A stretch of 64,000 nucleotides of DNA from JBDZVM01 sp040255675 (GTDB lineage Bacteria; Actinomycetota; Actinomycetes; Acidothermales; Acidothermaceae), in assembly GCA_040255675.1 (NCBI GenBank), contig JBDZVM010000008.1, positions 51,761 through 115,760 on the forward strand, read 5' to 3'. Made by a program: the position numbers and the translations under genes. Positions 42,676-52,145 of this stretch are shown in pieces. The notes beneath the pieces were generated by a model. That model made no database searches. It saw nothing but the letters and a program-made list of their open reading frames with translations, and was not told the origin of the DNA. Position 1 is the stretch's first letter. Each line of letters opens with the position of its first letter.

Positions 42676-43979
42676 CGGCTCACATACGGCTCGCCGTCGG
42701 CCGCCGGTGCGCGCACTCGGCCGACGAGCCCGGCAACCGCCAGGATCGTGGCGAGGAACGGCAGCATCGCCAAGAACTGCGACGGGATGATGACGGGGGT
42801 GCCGATGAACGACAGCACTGTTTGCAGCGCATCGGCAAAACCGAAGAGCAGAGCGGCACCGACGGCGCCGCGCGGGCTCCAGCGGCCGAAGATAACGGCG
42901 GCGAGCGCGATAAAGCCCTTGCCCGAGGTCATGTTCTTCGTGAATGGCGCGTCTTCGCCGATCGTGAGATAGGCGCCCGCGAGCCCCGCGACGAGACCCC
43001 CGAGCACAACGTTGATGTAGCGAGTGCGCAACACGTTGATGCCGACGGTTTCGGCCGCGCGGGGGTGCTCGCCTACGGCCCTGGTGCGAAGCCCCCATCG
43101 GGTGCGAAAGAGCGCGATGTCGATGACGACGATGAGCGCGTACATCGCGTAGACGATGATGTTCTGGCGAAACAGCAGCGGGCCGATGATGGGTATGTCG
43201 GAAAGCAACGGCACGTTGATGGCATGCAGCAGCGGTGGCGTGTTGTAAGTATCTTGGTTGGGCGCCATCAAAGCGTCGTAAACATAACCGGTGAAGCCAA
43301 GCGCCAGAAAGTTGAGGACGACGCCGAGCACGATCTGGTTGACGAGATAGCGGATCGCGAAGACGGCGAGCAAAGCGCCGACGATGCCCCCGGCAGCCAT
43401 CGCGCCGACGATGCCGATACCAGTGCTCTTGGTGAGTGTCGCGACCAACGCACCGGCGAACGCGCCGGTGAGCATCTGCCCTTCGATGGCGATATTGATG
43501 ACACCGGAGCGCTCGCAGAGCACGCCCGAAAGTGCACCCAAAATCAACGGCCCGGCCAAGAAAATGCTATTTTGCAACAGGCCCAGCAGGTCGAGCCGCG
43601 TTCCCTTAGTGCCGGTGCATGCCCAGCACAGGAACGAAAAGACGACGGCGATAATCGTGAACGCGACGACCCAGCGCATCGCACGGCGAGAAAAGTTATG
43701 GAACAGCCGCCAAAGGCCAAGCCCGACGACGATTGCTCCGAGCACGATGCCGACGATTCGCGCCGGAAGCACGAGGTCGGGCACGTGCACCCGCGCTCCG
43801 CTCGGTGAAAGGGCAAATCGCGCGTCGTAGCCCGCGTGTGACCCTAAGCCGAGACCGAAGACGCACAACAAACCGAAGGCGACCACAGCCACGCCGGAAG
43901 CGACGCGTGCGCGCCCGGAGACGGGAACCTCGACGACCTCATGGGTCTCGACCAATGATTCTTCGCGGACGGCGGTCAT
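42672..43979 (-). CDS. BMP-type nucleoside ABC transporter permease, subunit 2
   Basis: 435 residues with an N-terminal cytoplasmic leader and about nine to ten helices. Characteristic are SGVLCERSGVINIAIEGQMLTGAFAGALVA and the ATPase-contacting loop MTSGKGFIALAAVIFGRWSPRGAVGAAL. It is the second permease of the importer served by the BMP lipoprotein. The start used (43979) overlaps the stop of the other permease gene; a start three codons upstream exists. The function as a nucleoside importer follows from the neighbours cdd, deoA and add. Confidence 0.9.
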   Translation of the reverse strand: MTAVREESLVETHEVVEVPVSGRARVASGVAVVAFGLLCVFGLGLGSHAGYDARFALSPSGARVHVPDLVLPARIVGIVLGAIVVGLGLWRLFHNFSRRAMRWVVAFTIIAVVFSFLCWACTGTKGTRLDLLGLLQNSIFLAGPLILGALSGVLCERSGVINIAIEGQMLTGAFAGALVATLTKSTGIGIVGAMAAGGIVGALLAVFAIRYLVNQIVLGVVLNFLALGFTGYVYDALMAPNQDTYNTPPLLHAINVPLLSDIPIIGPLLFRQNIIVYAMYALIVVIDIALFRTRWGLRTRAVGEHPRAAETVGINVLRTRYINVVLGGLVAGLAGAYLTIGEDAPFTKNMTSGKGFIALAAVIFGRWSPRGAVGAALLFGFADALQTVLSFIGTPVIIPSQFLAMLPFLATILAVAGLVGRVRAPAADGEPYVSR

Positions 43980-45238
43980 CCGTTCCACCCCTTGGCCAAT
44001 TGCTGGCCCGACGTGTCGGCCGTGCCGCGCAAGCGGAAGGCGCCACTGATCAACGCGGGCGCGGCGATAAAGAGCACGATGATGGCCTGCAAGACGGTAG
44101 CCAGCTCGACGGGCGTGCCAGTGCGGCTTTGCATCGTCGAGCTACCGGCTTGCAGGGCGCCGAAGAGCAAGCCCGCCAACACCGTCGGCCACGCTTGCGC
44201 CCGCCCCAGGAGTGCCACGGTAATGCCGGTGAATCCGATACCGGCGTCGATGTCTTGGGTGATAGACGTGTTGGTGCCAAGGATCTGGCTGCAGCCGGCG
44301 AGCCCGGCCAGCGCGCCAGACAGCACGAGAGCGACCACGTAGTTTCGACCGATGTTCATACCTGCCGTGCGCGCGGCATTCTGATTCGCGCCGACCGCCC
44401 GAAGTTGAAAACCGAGCTTGCTACGCGTGAGCACCCAGGCCATCGCGCCCGCCGCCAACACGGCGATGATGAGCCCGGCGTGCACGCGCAGCGGTGCCGG
44501 AAAGAGCTGCGGCAGGCGGGCACTCTCGTGCACCACCCGCGAAATCGCCTGGTTCGAATCCGGACGCTTGAAGCCGTCGGTGGTGAGCAGATAACCGAGG
44601 AAGTAGTAGGCGACGTAGTTCAACATGATGGTGGTGATGACTTCATGCGCGCCTGTGCGCGACTTGAGCCAGCCGGCCAGGCCCGCCCAAAGCGCCCCTC
44701 CGATCATGCCGGCGATCAACGCGACGACGAGATGAACCCCGGTCGGGAGGTGCCAGGCGAAACCCACGTAGCCGGCGAAAATCGAGGCCATGATGAGCTG
44801 GCCCTGCACGCCGATGTTGAACAGCCCCGCGCGAAAAGCGAGCCCTACCGCAAGACCGGCGAGGATGAGCGGCGTCGCGTTCAGCAACGTGTTCGAGATC
44901 GGGTCTAACGCGTTCCACACCGTGCCGTGAGCTGACCGAGGATCGAAAATCGATCCTTCGAAAAGCGCGACATACGCGGAAGAAATTGCCGACCAGGCAC
45001 GCGAAAATGTGTCGCCGGGCGCGGCGAAGAAGTATTTCGCGGCGTTACGGGTGGAAGTGTCGGTGATGGCGATCAGCAGGCCGCCGACGACGATCGACAA
45101 CACGAACGCCAAGCCGGTGACGACCACCGGATGCGTCGATCGCATCCACAATGCCGTGCGCTTCAACCGCGAAGGAGCTTCGGGCGGAGTCGGCTGCCGT
45201 CGCGACCGCACCACCTCGGTGGCGTGCTCGTCACTCAT
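43976..45238 (-). CDS. BMP-type nucleoside ABC transporter permease, subunit 1
   Basis: 420 residues. The early part has a helix (VVTGLAFVLSIVVGGLLIAIT) and the family-typical TPLILAGLAVGLAFRAGLFNIGVQGQLIMASIFAGYVGF segment, then GLAGWLKSRTGAHEVITTIMLNYVAYYFLGYLL. The ATPase contact loop is near GFTGITVALLGRAQAWPTVLAGLLFG. It overlaps the ATPase gene by 8 bases and the second permease by 4. Confidence 0.9.
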   Translation of the reverse strand: MSDEHATEVVRSRRQPTPPEAPSRLKRTALWMRSTHPVVVTGLAFVLSIVVGGLLIAITDTSTRNAAKYFFAAPGDTFSRAWSAISSAYVALFEGSIFDPRSAHGTVWNALDPISNTLLNATPLILAGLAVGLAFRAGLFNIGVQGQLIMASIFAGYVGFAWHLPTGVHLVVALIAGMIGGALWAGLAGWLKSRTGAHEVITTIMLNYVAYYFLGYLLTTDGFKRPDSNQAISRVVHESARLPQLFPAPLRVHAGLIIAVLAAGAMAWVLTRSKLGFQLRAVGANQNAARTAGMNIGRNYVVALVLSGALAGLAGCSQILGTNTSITQDIDAGIGFTGITVALLGRAQAWPTVLAGLLFGALQAGSSTMQSRTGTPVELATVLQAIIVLFIAAPALISGAFRLRGTADTSGQQLAKGWNG

Positions 45239-46769
45239 CGGTGGCTCCGGAGACGGCCGCCGTCGACCGGCCCGTGGAGCCGGCCATCAGCAGCCCGACC
45301 TCGGCGGGCGAGGCACCGCCCGGAAGCTCGCCGATGATGCGACCGCGGTACATGACCGCGATGCGATCGGCAAGCCCGAGGACTTCGTCAAGTTCGGTCG
45401 AGACAAGGACGACGGCAGTGCCCTTGTCTCGCTCTGACACGATGCGGCGATGCACGAACTCGGTGGAACCGACGTCGAGGCCGCGCGTGGGCTGGGCGAC
45501 CACCAAAAGGATGAGCGGCCGCGACAATTCGCGTGCCAGCACGACTTTTTGCTGGTTGCCACCCGACAGCGTGCTGGCCAACACATCGGCACCCGGGGTG
45601 CGAACGTCGAATTCCTCGATGCGAGCGTCGGCATTCTCGGCGACGACACGCAGGTCGAGCGAGATGCCCTTCGCGAACGGCTCGCGCCCGTACAGGTCGA
45701 GAACGAGGTTTTCGGCGACCGTGAAGCTCCCGATCAAACCGTCGTGCATGCGGTCTTCGGGCACGTAACCGATGCCGAGGGCGAGCCGTTCGTTCACCGA
45801 CACGTCGGCGACGTCGCGGCCGCGCACCTTGATGCGACCCTCGGTGGGTGTCTCGAGACCGAGCAAGCACTCGGTGACTTCGGTCTGCCCGTTGCCTTGC
45901 ACCCCGGCAATCGCGAATATCTCACCCGCGCGCACCTGAAACGAGACATCGTCGACCTGCACGACCCCGGTGTCGTCGATGAAGCGCAGCCCCTCGACGT
46001 CGAGCACGATGTCTTTCGGCATCGCGGGAGATTTGTCGACGGTGAGCGAAACCTTGCGACCCACCATCAGCGACGCAAGCTCCTCTTCACTGGCCGAAGG
46101 CGACGGTTCGCCGACGACCTTTCCGCGCCTGATGACCGTTACGCGGTCGGCGACGGCCTTGACCTCTTTGAGTTTGTGGCTGATGAAGACGATCGAAGTT
46201 CCGGCGTCGCGCAGGCGCCGCATCACGGCCATGAGGTCTTCGATCTCGGACGGCGTGAGCACGGCCGTCGGCTCGTCGAGCACGAGCACTCTTGCCTCTC
46301 GGGTAAGGGCTTTCACGATCTCGGCACGTTGCTGCACTCCGACGGGCAGGTCGGCGACGAGCGCGTCAGGCGGCACGGCGAGACCGTAGCGGCGCGAAAT
46401 CTCGCGAACTTTACGGCGTGCGGCGCGCCGATCGAGCCACCCGACGCCGCCGCGGGTTTCTTCGTGGCCGAGCATCACGTTTTCGGCCACCGTGAATACC
46501 GGAATCAGCATGAAGTGCTGATGCACCATGCCGATGCCCGCCGCGATAGCGTCGCGCGGGCTACCGAAACGCGCGGGGACGTCGTCGAGCAGGATCTGGC
46601 CGTCGTCGGGCTCGTACAGGCCGTAGAGCACGTTCATCAGGGTGCTTTTGCCGGCACCGTTTTCGCCGAGGAGCGCGTGGATTTCACCGGGCTCGACGGT
46701 CAGGTCGATACCGTCGTTGGCCACCAGCGACCCGAATCGCTTGGTGATACCGCGTAGCTCCAATTTCAC
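45231..46769 (-). CDS. BMP-type nucleoside ABC transporter ATP-binding protein (double domain)
   Basis: 512 residues with two fused ABC domains. The first has Walker A GENGAGKSTLMN, a degenerate signature (LPVGVQQRAEIVKAL) and Walker B VLVLDEPTAVL. The second has a degenerate Walker A (GVQGNGQTEV), a full signature (LSGGNQQKVVLARELS) and an altered Walker B (ILLVVAQPTRGLDVG). This asymmetric pattern is usual in RbsA/BmpB-like ATPases. It starts after a hairpin that separates it from the lipoprotein gene. Confidence 0.92.
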   Translation of the reverse strand: MKLELRGITKRFGSLVANDGIDLTVEPGEIHALLGENGAGKSTLMNVLYGLYEPDDGQILLDDVPARFGSPRDAIAAGIGMVHQHFMLIPVFTVAENVMLGHEETRGGVGWLDRRAARRKVREISRRYGLAVPPDALVADLPVGVQQRAEIVKALTREARVLVLDEPTAVLTPSEIEDLMAVMRRLRDAGTSIVFISHKLKEVKAVADRVTVIRRGKVVGEPSPSASEEELASLMVGRKVSLTVDKSPAMPKDIVLDVEGLRFIDDTGVVQVDDVSFQVRAGEIFAIAGVQGNGQTEVTECLLGLETPTEGRIKVRGRDVADVSVNERLALGIGYVPEDRMHDGLIGSFTVAENLVLDLYGREPFAKGISLDLRVVAENADARIEEFDVRTPGADVLASTLSGGNQQKVVLARELSRPLILLVVAQPTRGLDVGSTEFVHRRIVSERDKGTAVVLVSTELDEVLGLADRIAVMYRGRIIGELPGGASPAEVGLLMAGSTGRSTAAVSGATDE

Positions 46770-46806
46770 GGCAGTTCCAGCAACGTATCGATCCTCTTGG
46801 GTGTGT

Positions 46807-46846
46807 GGTGCGCGGGCGGTGCCCGGTTTGGCTCCGCCCGCACACC
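46807..46846 (-). terminator. Hairpin between BMP lipoprotein and ATPase genes (attenuator-like)
   Basis: Arms 46807-46819 and 46834-46846 pair at 12 of 13 positions around a 14-base loop. It lies in the 108-base gap between the lipoprotein stop and the ATPase start. Partial termination here would keep the binding protein in excess over the membrane subunits. No T-tract is seen. Confidence 0.5.
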
Positions 46847-46877
46847 AAAGCCCTGGATCGCAGGGCAGTCTCGGGTA

Positions 46878-48026
46878 TTACTTGGGTTGGCTCGGCGACG
46901 TGATCTGGATGGCGCCGCTCGTAATGTCGGCCTTGATCTTGTCGAGGTCGGCCTTCACGTCCGCGGGCACCTTGGAATCGAACTCGTGGAAGGGCGCGAG
47001 GCCGGTGCCGTTGTTGGCCAGCGTGCCGATATAGCTTTGCCCGCCGAGCTTCTTGCCGGCAGCAACGTCGTTGGCATAACTGGTTACCGAGGTTGCGAGC
47101 CCCTTCACGACACTGGTCAAGAACACCGAGCAGTACTGCTGGGCACTGACGCAACCGTCGGTGTCGACCCAGATGACGCTCACCTTGCCCCCGGACGCCG
47201 CCGCGGCCGCTCCGGAGCCGAGGCCGGTGCCACCCGCGACCGGGAAGATGATGTCGGCGCCCTGCTGGATGAACGACTGGGTAATCGAACGGCCTTTGTT
47301 CTGGTCGGTGAAGCTTTGGGCGAAGGTGCCGGCTTTCTGATTCTTCTCATCCCAGCCGAGCACCTTGACGCTCTTGCCCTTTTGCTGGTTGTAGTACTGC
47401 ACGCCCTCCCAGAAGCCGTCCATGTAAATGGTGACCGGAGGAATAGGCAGACCGCCATAGGTTGCGACGGTGCCCGACTTGGTCATCGCGGCGGCAAGGT
47501 AACCGCCCATGAAGGCACCCTGCGCGGTATTGAACTGGATGCCGTAGACGTTGGGCGCGCTCGACGGCGCGTCGATCTCGGCGAACTGCTGGTCGGGGTG
47601 GTCGGTGGCGGCCTTCTTGACGGCATCGCCCATGAGACCGCCCACCGCGATCACCGACGTGCAGCCTTTCGACACCTCGTTGTTGAGGTTGGGCGTGTAG
47701 TCGTTTTGCGAATTGGAGGCGACGTACGAAATCTTGATGTTCGGGTTCGCCTTGTTGGCGTCTTGCAAACCCTGCCACGACGACTGGTTGAACGACCGGT
47801 CGTCGACGCCGCCGGTGTCGAGCACCATACACAGGCTCACCGGGCTGCCCGTTGCCGCGGGCGAGGTCGACCCCGGCCCCGGTGCCGATGGCGATGTGCT
47901 GGTGGCGCTCGACGGCGTCGTGGCGCTTGGGGTTCCGCTACTCGAGCTCGACGGTTTGCTGCTACATGCGGCCACCGCGAGCGCAACGATGCCTGTGACC
48001 GCGATGACCGAGACGGTCTTCCTCAC
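46878..48026 (-). CDS. BMP-family nucleoside-binding lipoprotein
   Basis: 382 residues. The signal peptide ends in a lipobox (VAACSS), followed by a Ser/Thr/Pro-rich linker and the basic membrane protein (PnrA/BmpA-like) domain: VSLCMVLDTGGVDDRSFNQSSWQGLQ at its start, VIAVGGLMGDAVKKAA and the DIIFPVAGGTGLGSG hinge strand. PnrA-type proteins bind purine and pyrimidine nucleosides. It is the first gene of the set and is separated from the ATPase by a hairpin. Confidence 0.92.
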   Translation of the reverse strand: MRKTVSVIAVTGIVALAVAACSSKPSSSSSGTPSATTPSSATSTSPSAPGPGSTSPAATGSPVSLCMVLDTGGVDDRSFNQSSWQGLQDANKANPNIKISYVASNSQNDYTPNLNNEVSKGCTSVIAVGGLMGDAVKKAATDHPDQQFAEIDAPSSAPNVYGIQFNTAQGAFMGGYLAAAMTKSGTVATYGGLPIPPVTIYMDGFWEGVQYYNQQKGKSVKVLGWDEKNQKAGTFAQSFTDQNKGRSITQSFIQQGADIIFPVAGGTGLGSGAAAAASGGKVSVIWVDTDGCVSAQQYCSVFLTSVVKGLATSVTSYANDVAAGKKLGGQSYIGTLANNGTGLAPFHEFDSKVPADVKADLDKIKADITSGAIQITSPSQPK

Positions 48027-48226
48027 GACGCCCTCCGCTGTTTGTCACTTAAGCAGTCTGGATTTGAGCGCTTCGCCTGCCCCGGCCCATGCGCGTTCGA
48101 GCCCGCTCGGATTATGCGCTTGACTGAGACTCTACTGCAACGATCATGCATCGCGGATCACAGCGTTGTAACGGCCTGTGCGCGTCGCGAATAGGCAATC
48201 ACCCGCGCGGTGACAACCGATCACGC

Positions 48227-48514
48227 CTACCGGTGATCAACATGTTCCTCGGAGTCGTCGCGCAGGTCGATCGAAGCCGGACGACGCTCCCCCGGACCGG
48301 CTGGCCAACTGCCGGCCTGCTTTTCGCGACTCCACTGGCTGGTGAGATCGGAGACATGCTTGAAGCGCTCACTCTCGTCAGCGAAACGCGATCGGCCTCG
48401 GCGCATTATCGCGGCCAAGAGGCCGACCGCCACGACAGCGGCGATGACGATGACAGCAGTCACGGCGTACTTTCTCCCTTGCTTGTTGCTTTCTTCGCCC
48501 CGCTCGCCTCCCAT
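48227..48514 (-). CDS. Small single-pass membrane protein
   Basis: 95 residues from the ATG at 48514. A Gly/Glu-rich start, one membrane helix (YAVTAVIVIAAVVAVGLLAAIM) and a basic-acidic soluble tail ending in DDSEEHVDHR. No family recognised and the ribosome site is weak; a longer frame begins at 48601. Codon positions look coding. The stretch 48027-48226, between it and the BMP gene start, is probably the nucleoside-operon promoter region and shows no gene. Confidence 0.45.
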   Translation of the reverse strand: MGGERGEESNKQGRKYAVTAVIVIAAVVAVGLLAAIMRRGRSRFADESERFKHVSDLTSQWSREKQAGSWPAGPGERRPASIDLRDDSEEHVDHR

Positions 48515-48548
48515 GCGTTCGCACAAGCCCGCAGGCGGCGGGGTTGGG

Positions 48549-48782
48549 TCATGTCGGTTCGCACCTCCCCCACCCGCCCGCGAGTGGAGCGCGTATTTCA
48601 CCTGGAGCCACTCGCGCGGCGAGCGCGCGCGAGATCGGACGGAAGACGTTATAGGCGAATAGATCCGTCGCGAAACGAAGCGACGCGGGAGGCGGAAAGT
48701 AATACGTTGCGGGCGCGACGTCGTCGTTCAACGCGCCGGACACGGCCCCGATCGGCTGACTCGACTTCTCGCGGTCGCGCAT
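48549..48782 (-). CDS. Hypothetical short protein, weak support
   Basis: 77 residues from an ATG at 48782, containing a hydrophobic/aromatic segment (TYYFPPPASLRFATDLFAYNVFRPISRAL). Nothing recognised. It is the only frame in the 48602-48931 gap that looks at all coding, and it could be spurious. The remaining gap before the carboxypeptidase gene shows no further feature. Confidence 0.25.
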   Translation of the reverse strand: MRDREKSSQPIGAVSGALNDDVAPATYYFPPPASLRFATDLFAYNVFRPISRALAARVAPGEIRAPLAGGWGRCEPT

Positions 48783-48931
48783 GACTTTCTCGCCCTTCGT
48801 GCCCCACCAACCCCCGATGGCTCTCCCGACTCTAGTAGTTGAGGCCCCGATGGCGGTCGAGCGCCGAACTTCAACGCTAATTCGCGAGTCCGCTAGGGAA
48901 GGCTTACCGATTCGGCTAGTCTTTGGCGGTC

Positions 48932-50194
48932 ATGCGCCAAGCCATCCGCGTCGTCGCCAAGCGACGGCAGCGACATGTCTGGTGGCGCGCGGCAGCAGCG
49001 TTTACGTCGTCCGCCCTCTTGGTTACCGGGCTCGCGGGCACAGCACACGCGTCAGACGACGTCGTCGGCGGTGCGCGGCTCGGCGACTCAGGGGTGGTCG
49101 TCGACCCGTCGTCCGACGTACCGGCCCTTCCGCCGATCAGCGCGACGTCCTTCGTCATCGCGGACGCCGACACCGGCGAGGTGCTGGCGGCGCAAAACGC
49201 GCACGAAAAGCTGGCTCCGGCGAGCACGCTCAAGACGCTCACCGCGATCACGTTGATCCCGCGGCTCAAGCCCGACGTGGCCATGGTTGCGGGTCGCGAC
49301 GCCCCGAGCGTCGACGGCACGAAGGCGGGCATCGTCGCGGGCACCACCTACACCGCGGAGGCGTTGTTCACCGCGATGCTGATGATGTCGGCGAACGACG
49401 CGGCCGTGGCGTTGGCCGACATGAACGGCGGGCTCCCGTCGACGCTCAGCCAGATGAACGCGCTCGCCGCGCACCTGCAGGCCTACGACACGGTAGCCAA
49501 GACGCCGAACGGCCTCGACGCCCCGGGCCAGTCGTCGTCCGCCTACGACTTGGCTTTGATCTTTCGCGCCGGCCTGGCCAACGATCGGTTCAGGCATTAC
49601 CTCGCGCTAAAGAACGCGCCGTTCCCAGCACCCGACGGCAAGACTTTTCAAATCCAGACCCACGACAAGCTGCTGTTGACCTACCCGGGCATCGTCGGCG
49701 GCAAGAACGGCTACACCGTGGCCGCGCAAGCGAGTTACGTCGGCGCCGCGACGCGCGGCGGGCACACGATCATCGTCTCGGTGATGCGCGACCAGCCGAA
49801 CTTCTGGAACGAGGTGAAGGCGCTCCTCGACTGGGGGTTTACCGCCGACGGATTGGTCGACCCGGTCGGCACGCTGGTCGGGCCCGCGAAGCCCACCCCA
49901 CCGGCGTCCAACCACCGCGGTGGCGACGCGGCGACCGGTGTCACAGCACCGGCGCCGGCCGATGCGCATGCTGTCCCGGGGGCGGCCTCCGGTGCTGCCG
50001 CGGAAGGCAAAAAGTCCGATTCAACGACCGGCACGATCATGACGTGGGCCGCGGTGTCGATCGGTGGGTTGATCTTCGTCGGCGCGCTGATCGCGGTCGC
50101 GGCAAGGCGCCGCAAATTCCGTCGCGTCGACCAGCGTTACCTCGCCGGGCTGTCTCGTTTGTCGGCGTTAGAGCGGATTTCTGATAGATCGTGA
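48932..50194 (+). CDS. D-alanyl-D-alanine carboxypeptidase (PBP5/DacB type)
   Basis: This trims the terminal D-Ala of peptidoglycan peptides outside the cell. 420 residues. Signal peptide to about 40 (ending TAHASD). The Ser-x-x-Lys motif is S98-TLK, SxN is MSANDAA, and the third box is GGKNGYT instead of KTG. A C-terminal Pro/Ala linker and a membrane helix (MTWAAVSIGGLIFVGALIAVA) anchor it, followed by an Arg-rich cytoplasmic tail. A TTG three codons upstream is also in frame. The location near trpS and icd resembles the mycobacterial dacB1 region. Confidence 0.92.
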   Translation: MRQAIRVVAKRRQRHVWWRAAAAFTSSALLVTGLAGTAHASDDVVGGARLGDSGVVVDPSSDVPALPPISATSFVIADADTGEVLAAQNAHEKLAPASTLKTLTAITLIPRLKPDVAMVAGRDAPSVDGTKAGIVAGTTYTAEALFTAMLMMSANDAAVALADMNGGLPSTLSQMNALAAHLQAYDTVAKTPNGLDAPGQSSSAYDLALIFRAGLANDRFRHYLALKNAPFPAPDGKTFQIQTHDKLLLTYPGIVGGKNGYTVAAQASYVGAATRGGHTIIVSVMRDQPNFWNEVKALLDWGFTADGLVDPVGTLVGPAKPTPPASNHRGGDAATGVTAPAPADAHAVPGAASGAAAEGKKSDSTTGTIMTWAAVSIGGLIFVGALIAVAARRRKFRRVDQRYLAGLSRLSALERISDRS

Positions 50195-50346
50195 TCGGTC
50201 GTTTGGCGAACAACTTTGCCTGAAGTTCGCCGGATGCCTTCCGCTAGGCGATCACGACGTGTACCTTTCCGGCCGTTCGGGCTAGCGCGCCGGCAGCCGG
50301 GACCCCCCGAAACCGCGGCGCGTTGACGGAGTTCAGGGAGTCAGTG

Positions 50347-50559
50347 GTGGCGCAAGGCACGGTCAAGTGGTTCAACGCCGAGAAGGGTTTCGGCTTCATC
50401 GCGGTCGACGGAGGTCCGGACGTGTTTGTCCACTACTCCGCGATCCAGATGGAAGGGTACAAGTCCCTCGACCAAGATCAGCGGGTCGAGTTCGAGGTGA
50501 CGCAGGGCCAGAAGGGCCCGCAGGCGGAGTCGGTTCGCCCGCTCGCCGTTTCGTCCTGA
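50347..50559 (+). CDS. Cold-shock protein (CspA family)
   Basis: 70 residues from a GTG. The nucleic-acid motifs KGFGFIAVDGG (RNP1) and VFVHYSAI (RNP2) are intact. A preceding GTG at 50344 is also possible; GGGAG at 50335-50339 favours 50347. It binds single-stranded RNA/DNA as an RNA chaperone. The GC-rich gap after the carboxypeptidase gene (50195-50343) probably holds its promoter; nothing clearer was seen there. Confidence 0.92.
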   Translation: MAQGTVKWFNAEKGFGFIAVDGGPDVFVHYSAIQMEGYKSLDQDQRVEFEVTQGQKGPQAESVRPLAVSS

Positions 50560-50578
50560 CGCGTCGGCGCGTCGGGAG

Positions 50579-51100
50579 TCACGTGAGCGCACCGAGCGGG
50601 AACTCCCGCTCGGTGCGCCATGCACCGTCAATCGTGCGCTCGAAGAGACCAAAGCTCACGACGTCGAAGGTCGCCTGATAGTCGGCAAGTTCGACGAACG
50701 CTCGGTCGAGCACGTCGTCAGGGACGTCGTGCGCAACCGTCACGTGCGGGTGGTAGTTGAACCTGCGCGGCCGATCGAGTGGGCCCGAGCGAACCGCTCG
50801 TTCGAGCCGCTCGCAACCGCTGATCCCTATCGCGAGCGACACAAACACCACGGGAGAGACCGGGCGGAAACTACCCGTCCCGCGAAGCTGTATCTCGAAC
50901 GGCCATTGGTTTACCGCAACCTGCCGAAGATGCGTCACGATCGGATCGACGTCAGCAGTCTCGATATCGGTCGGCGGCACGAGGGTGACGTGCGGCGGGA
51001 TGAGCAACGCCAGCGGGTCGCCGAGGGTCTCACGCCACTTCCGCAATTCGGCGGCATAGGGCTCGGGAATGCCGACTGCCACACCGATCGTGAGGCTCAA
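50579..51100 (-). CDS. 2'-5' RNA ligase / cyclic phosphodiesterase family protein
   Basis: 173 residues with the two His-x-Thr motifs of the 2H phosphoesterase superfamily: PPHVTLVPP (about 36) and YHPHVTVAH (about 120). These form the active site of RNA ligase/cyclic phosphodiesterase enzymes. It converges with the cold-shock gene, and its start is just beyond the trpS stop (4 bases), so it lies in the trpS operon. The cellular substrate is not known. Confidence 0.9.
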   Translation of the reverse strand: MSLTIGVAVGIPEPYAAELRKWRETLGDPLALLIPPHVTLVPPTDIETADVDPIVTHLRQVAVNQWPFEIQLRGTGSFRPVSPVVFVSLAIGISGCERLERAVRSGPLDRPRRFNYHPHVTVAHDVPDDVLDRAFVELADYQATFDVVSFGLFERTIDGAWRTEREFPLGALT

Positions 51101-51104
51101 CGAC

Positions 51105-52145
51105 TCAACTGACCTTCCCGGGCAGGAAGCCGACGCGCTCCCTGACCTGCTCGATCGTGGCAGCCGCGACCCCTCGCGCTCGCTGCGCCCCGGCCGCCAA
51201 AATCGCGTCGAGCGAAGCAGGATCGTCGAGATAGCGGCGGACTTCGGCCTGTACCGGCGTCACGAACTCGACGACGACGTCGGCAAGGTCTTTCTTGAGG
51301 TCACCGTAGCCCTTACCGGAGTATTCGGTCTCGATGTTGGCAATAGATTTCCCCGACAGCGCCGAGTAGATCGTCAACAGGTTGCTGATGCCCGGCTTGT
51401 TCTCGACGTCATAGCGCACCTCGCTGCCACTGTCGGTCACCGCCGACTTGATCTTCTTCACCAACCGTTTGGGATCGTCGAGGAGGCTCATGGTTCCGGC
51501 GTCGGGCAGCGACTTGCTCATCTTCGCGGTCGGCTGCTGCAAGTCAGAGATCTTCGCGGTCTCCTTGACAATGTGCGGCTCCGGGACGACGAACGTCTGG
51601 CCGAACCGCGCGTTGAACCGCTGGGCGAGATCGCGCGTGAGTTCGAGGTGCTGTCGCTGGTCTTCGCCGACCGGCACCCGATCGGCTTGATAGATGGTGA
51701 TGTCGGCAACCTGCAGGATCGGATAGGTGAACAGCCCGACCGACACGTTGTGCTGGCGGGCCGACTTGTCTTTGAACTGAGTCATGCGACTCGCCTCACC
51801 GAACCCGGCGAGGCACGAGAAAATCCAGCAGAGCTCGGTGTGCTCCGGAACATGGCTTTGCACGAACAGCGCGCATTTCGCGGGATCGAGACCAATCGCG
51901 AGAAGTTGCGCGGCCGATACCCGGGTGCGGCGGCGCAGTTCGTCCGGGTTCCAGTCGACCGTGATGGCGTGGAGATCGACGACGCAGTAGAAGGCCTCGT
52001 AGTCGTCTTGCAGCGCGACCCAGTGCCGCAACGCGCCCAGGTAATTACCAAGATGAAACGAGTCGGATGTCGGCTGGATGCCCGACAGCACTCGTGGACG
52101 GCGACCGGCAGTTGGGATTGGCTCTTTCGACGACATGGTCGTCAT
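51105..52145 (-). CDS. trpS: Tryptophanyl-tRNA synthetase
   Basis: This charges tRNA-Trp. 346 residues of the class I fold: the HIGH-like signature is SDSFHLGNYLGA, the KMSKS loop is AKMSKSLPD. The zinc-free bacterial form. The ATG at 52145 overlaps the stop of the upstream CNNM/CBS gene by four bases; a second ATG lies three codons later. In Mtb, trpS is also near dacB1 and icd. Confidence 0.95.
   Translation of the reverse strand: MTTMSSKEPIPTAGRRPRVLSGIQPTSDSFHLGNYLGALRHWVALQDDYEAFYCVVDLHAITVDWNPDELRRRTRVSAAQLLAIGLDPAKCALFVQSHVPEHTELCWIFSCLAGFGEASRMTQFKDKSARQHNVSVGLFTYPILQVADITIYQADRVPVGEDQRQHLELTRDLAQRFNARFGQTFVVPEPHIVKETAKISDLQQPTAKMSKSLPDAGTMSLLDDPKRLVKKIKSAVTDSGSEVRYDVENKPGISNLLTIYSALSGKSIANIETEYSGKGYGDLKKDLADVVVEFVTPVQAEVRRYLDDPASLDAILAAGAQRARGVAAATIEQVRERVGFLPGKVS

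Noticed and set aside
42259..43098. N-terminal extension of cytidine deaminase to 279 residues
   Set aside because: The extension overlaps the permease gene in another frame; the ATG at 42675 gives the normal length and a coupled start.
48027..48226. Possible riboswitch or tRNA ahead of the BMP lipoprotein gene
   Set aside because: No conserved purine-aptamer or cloverleaf pattern could be traced by eye.
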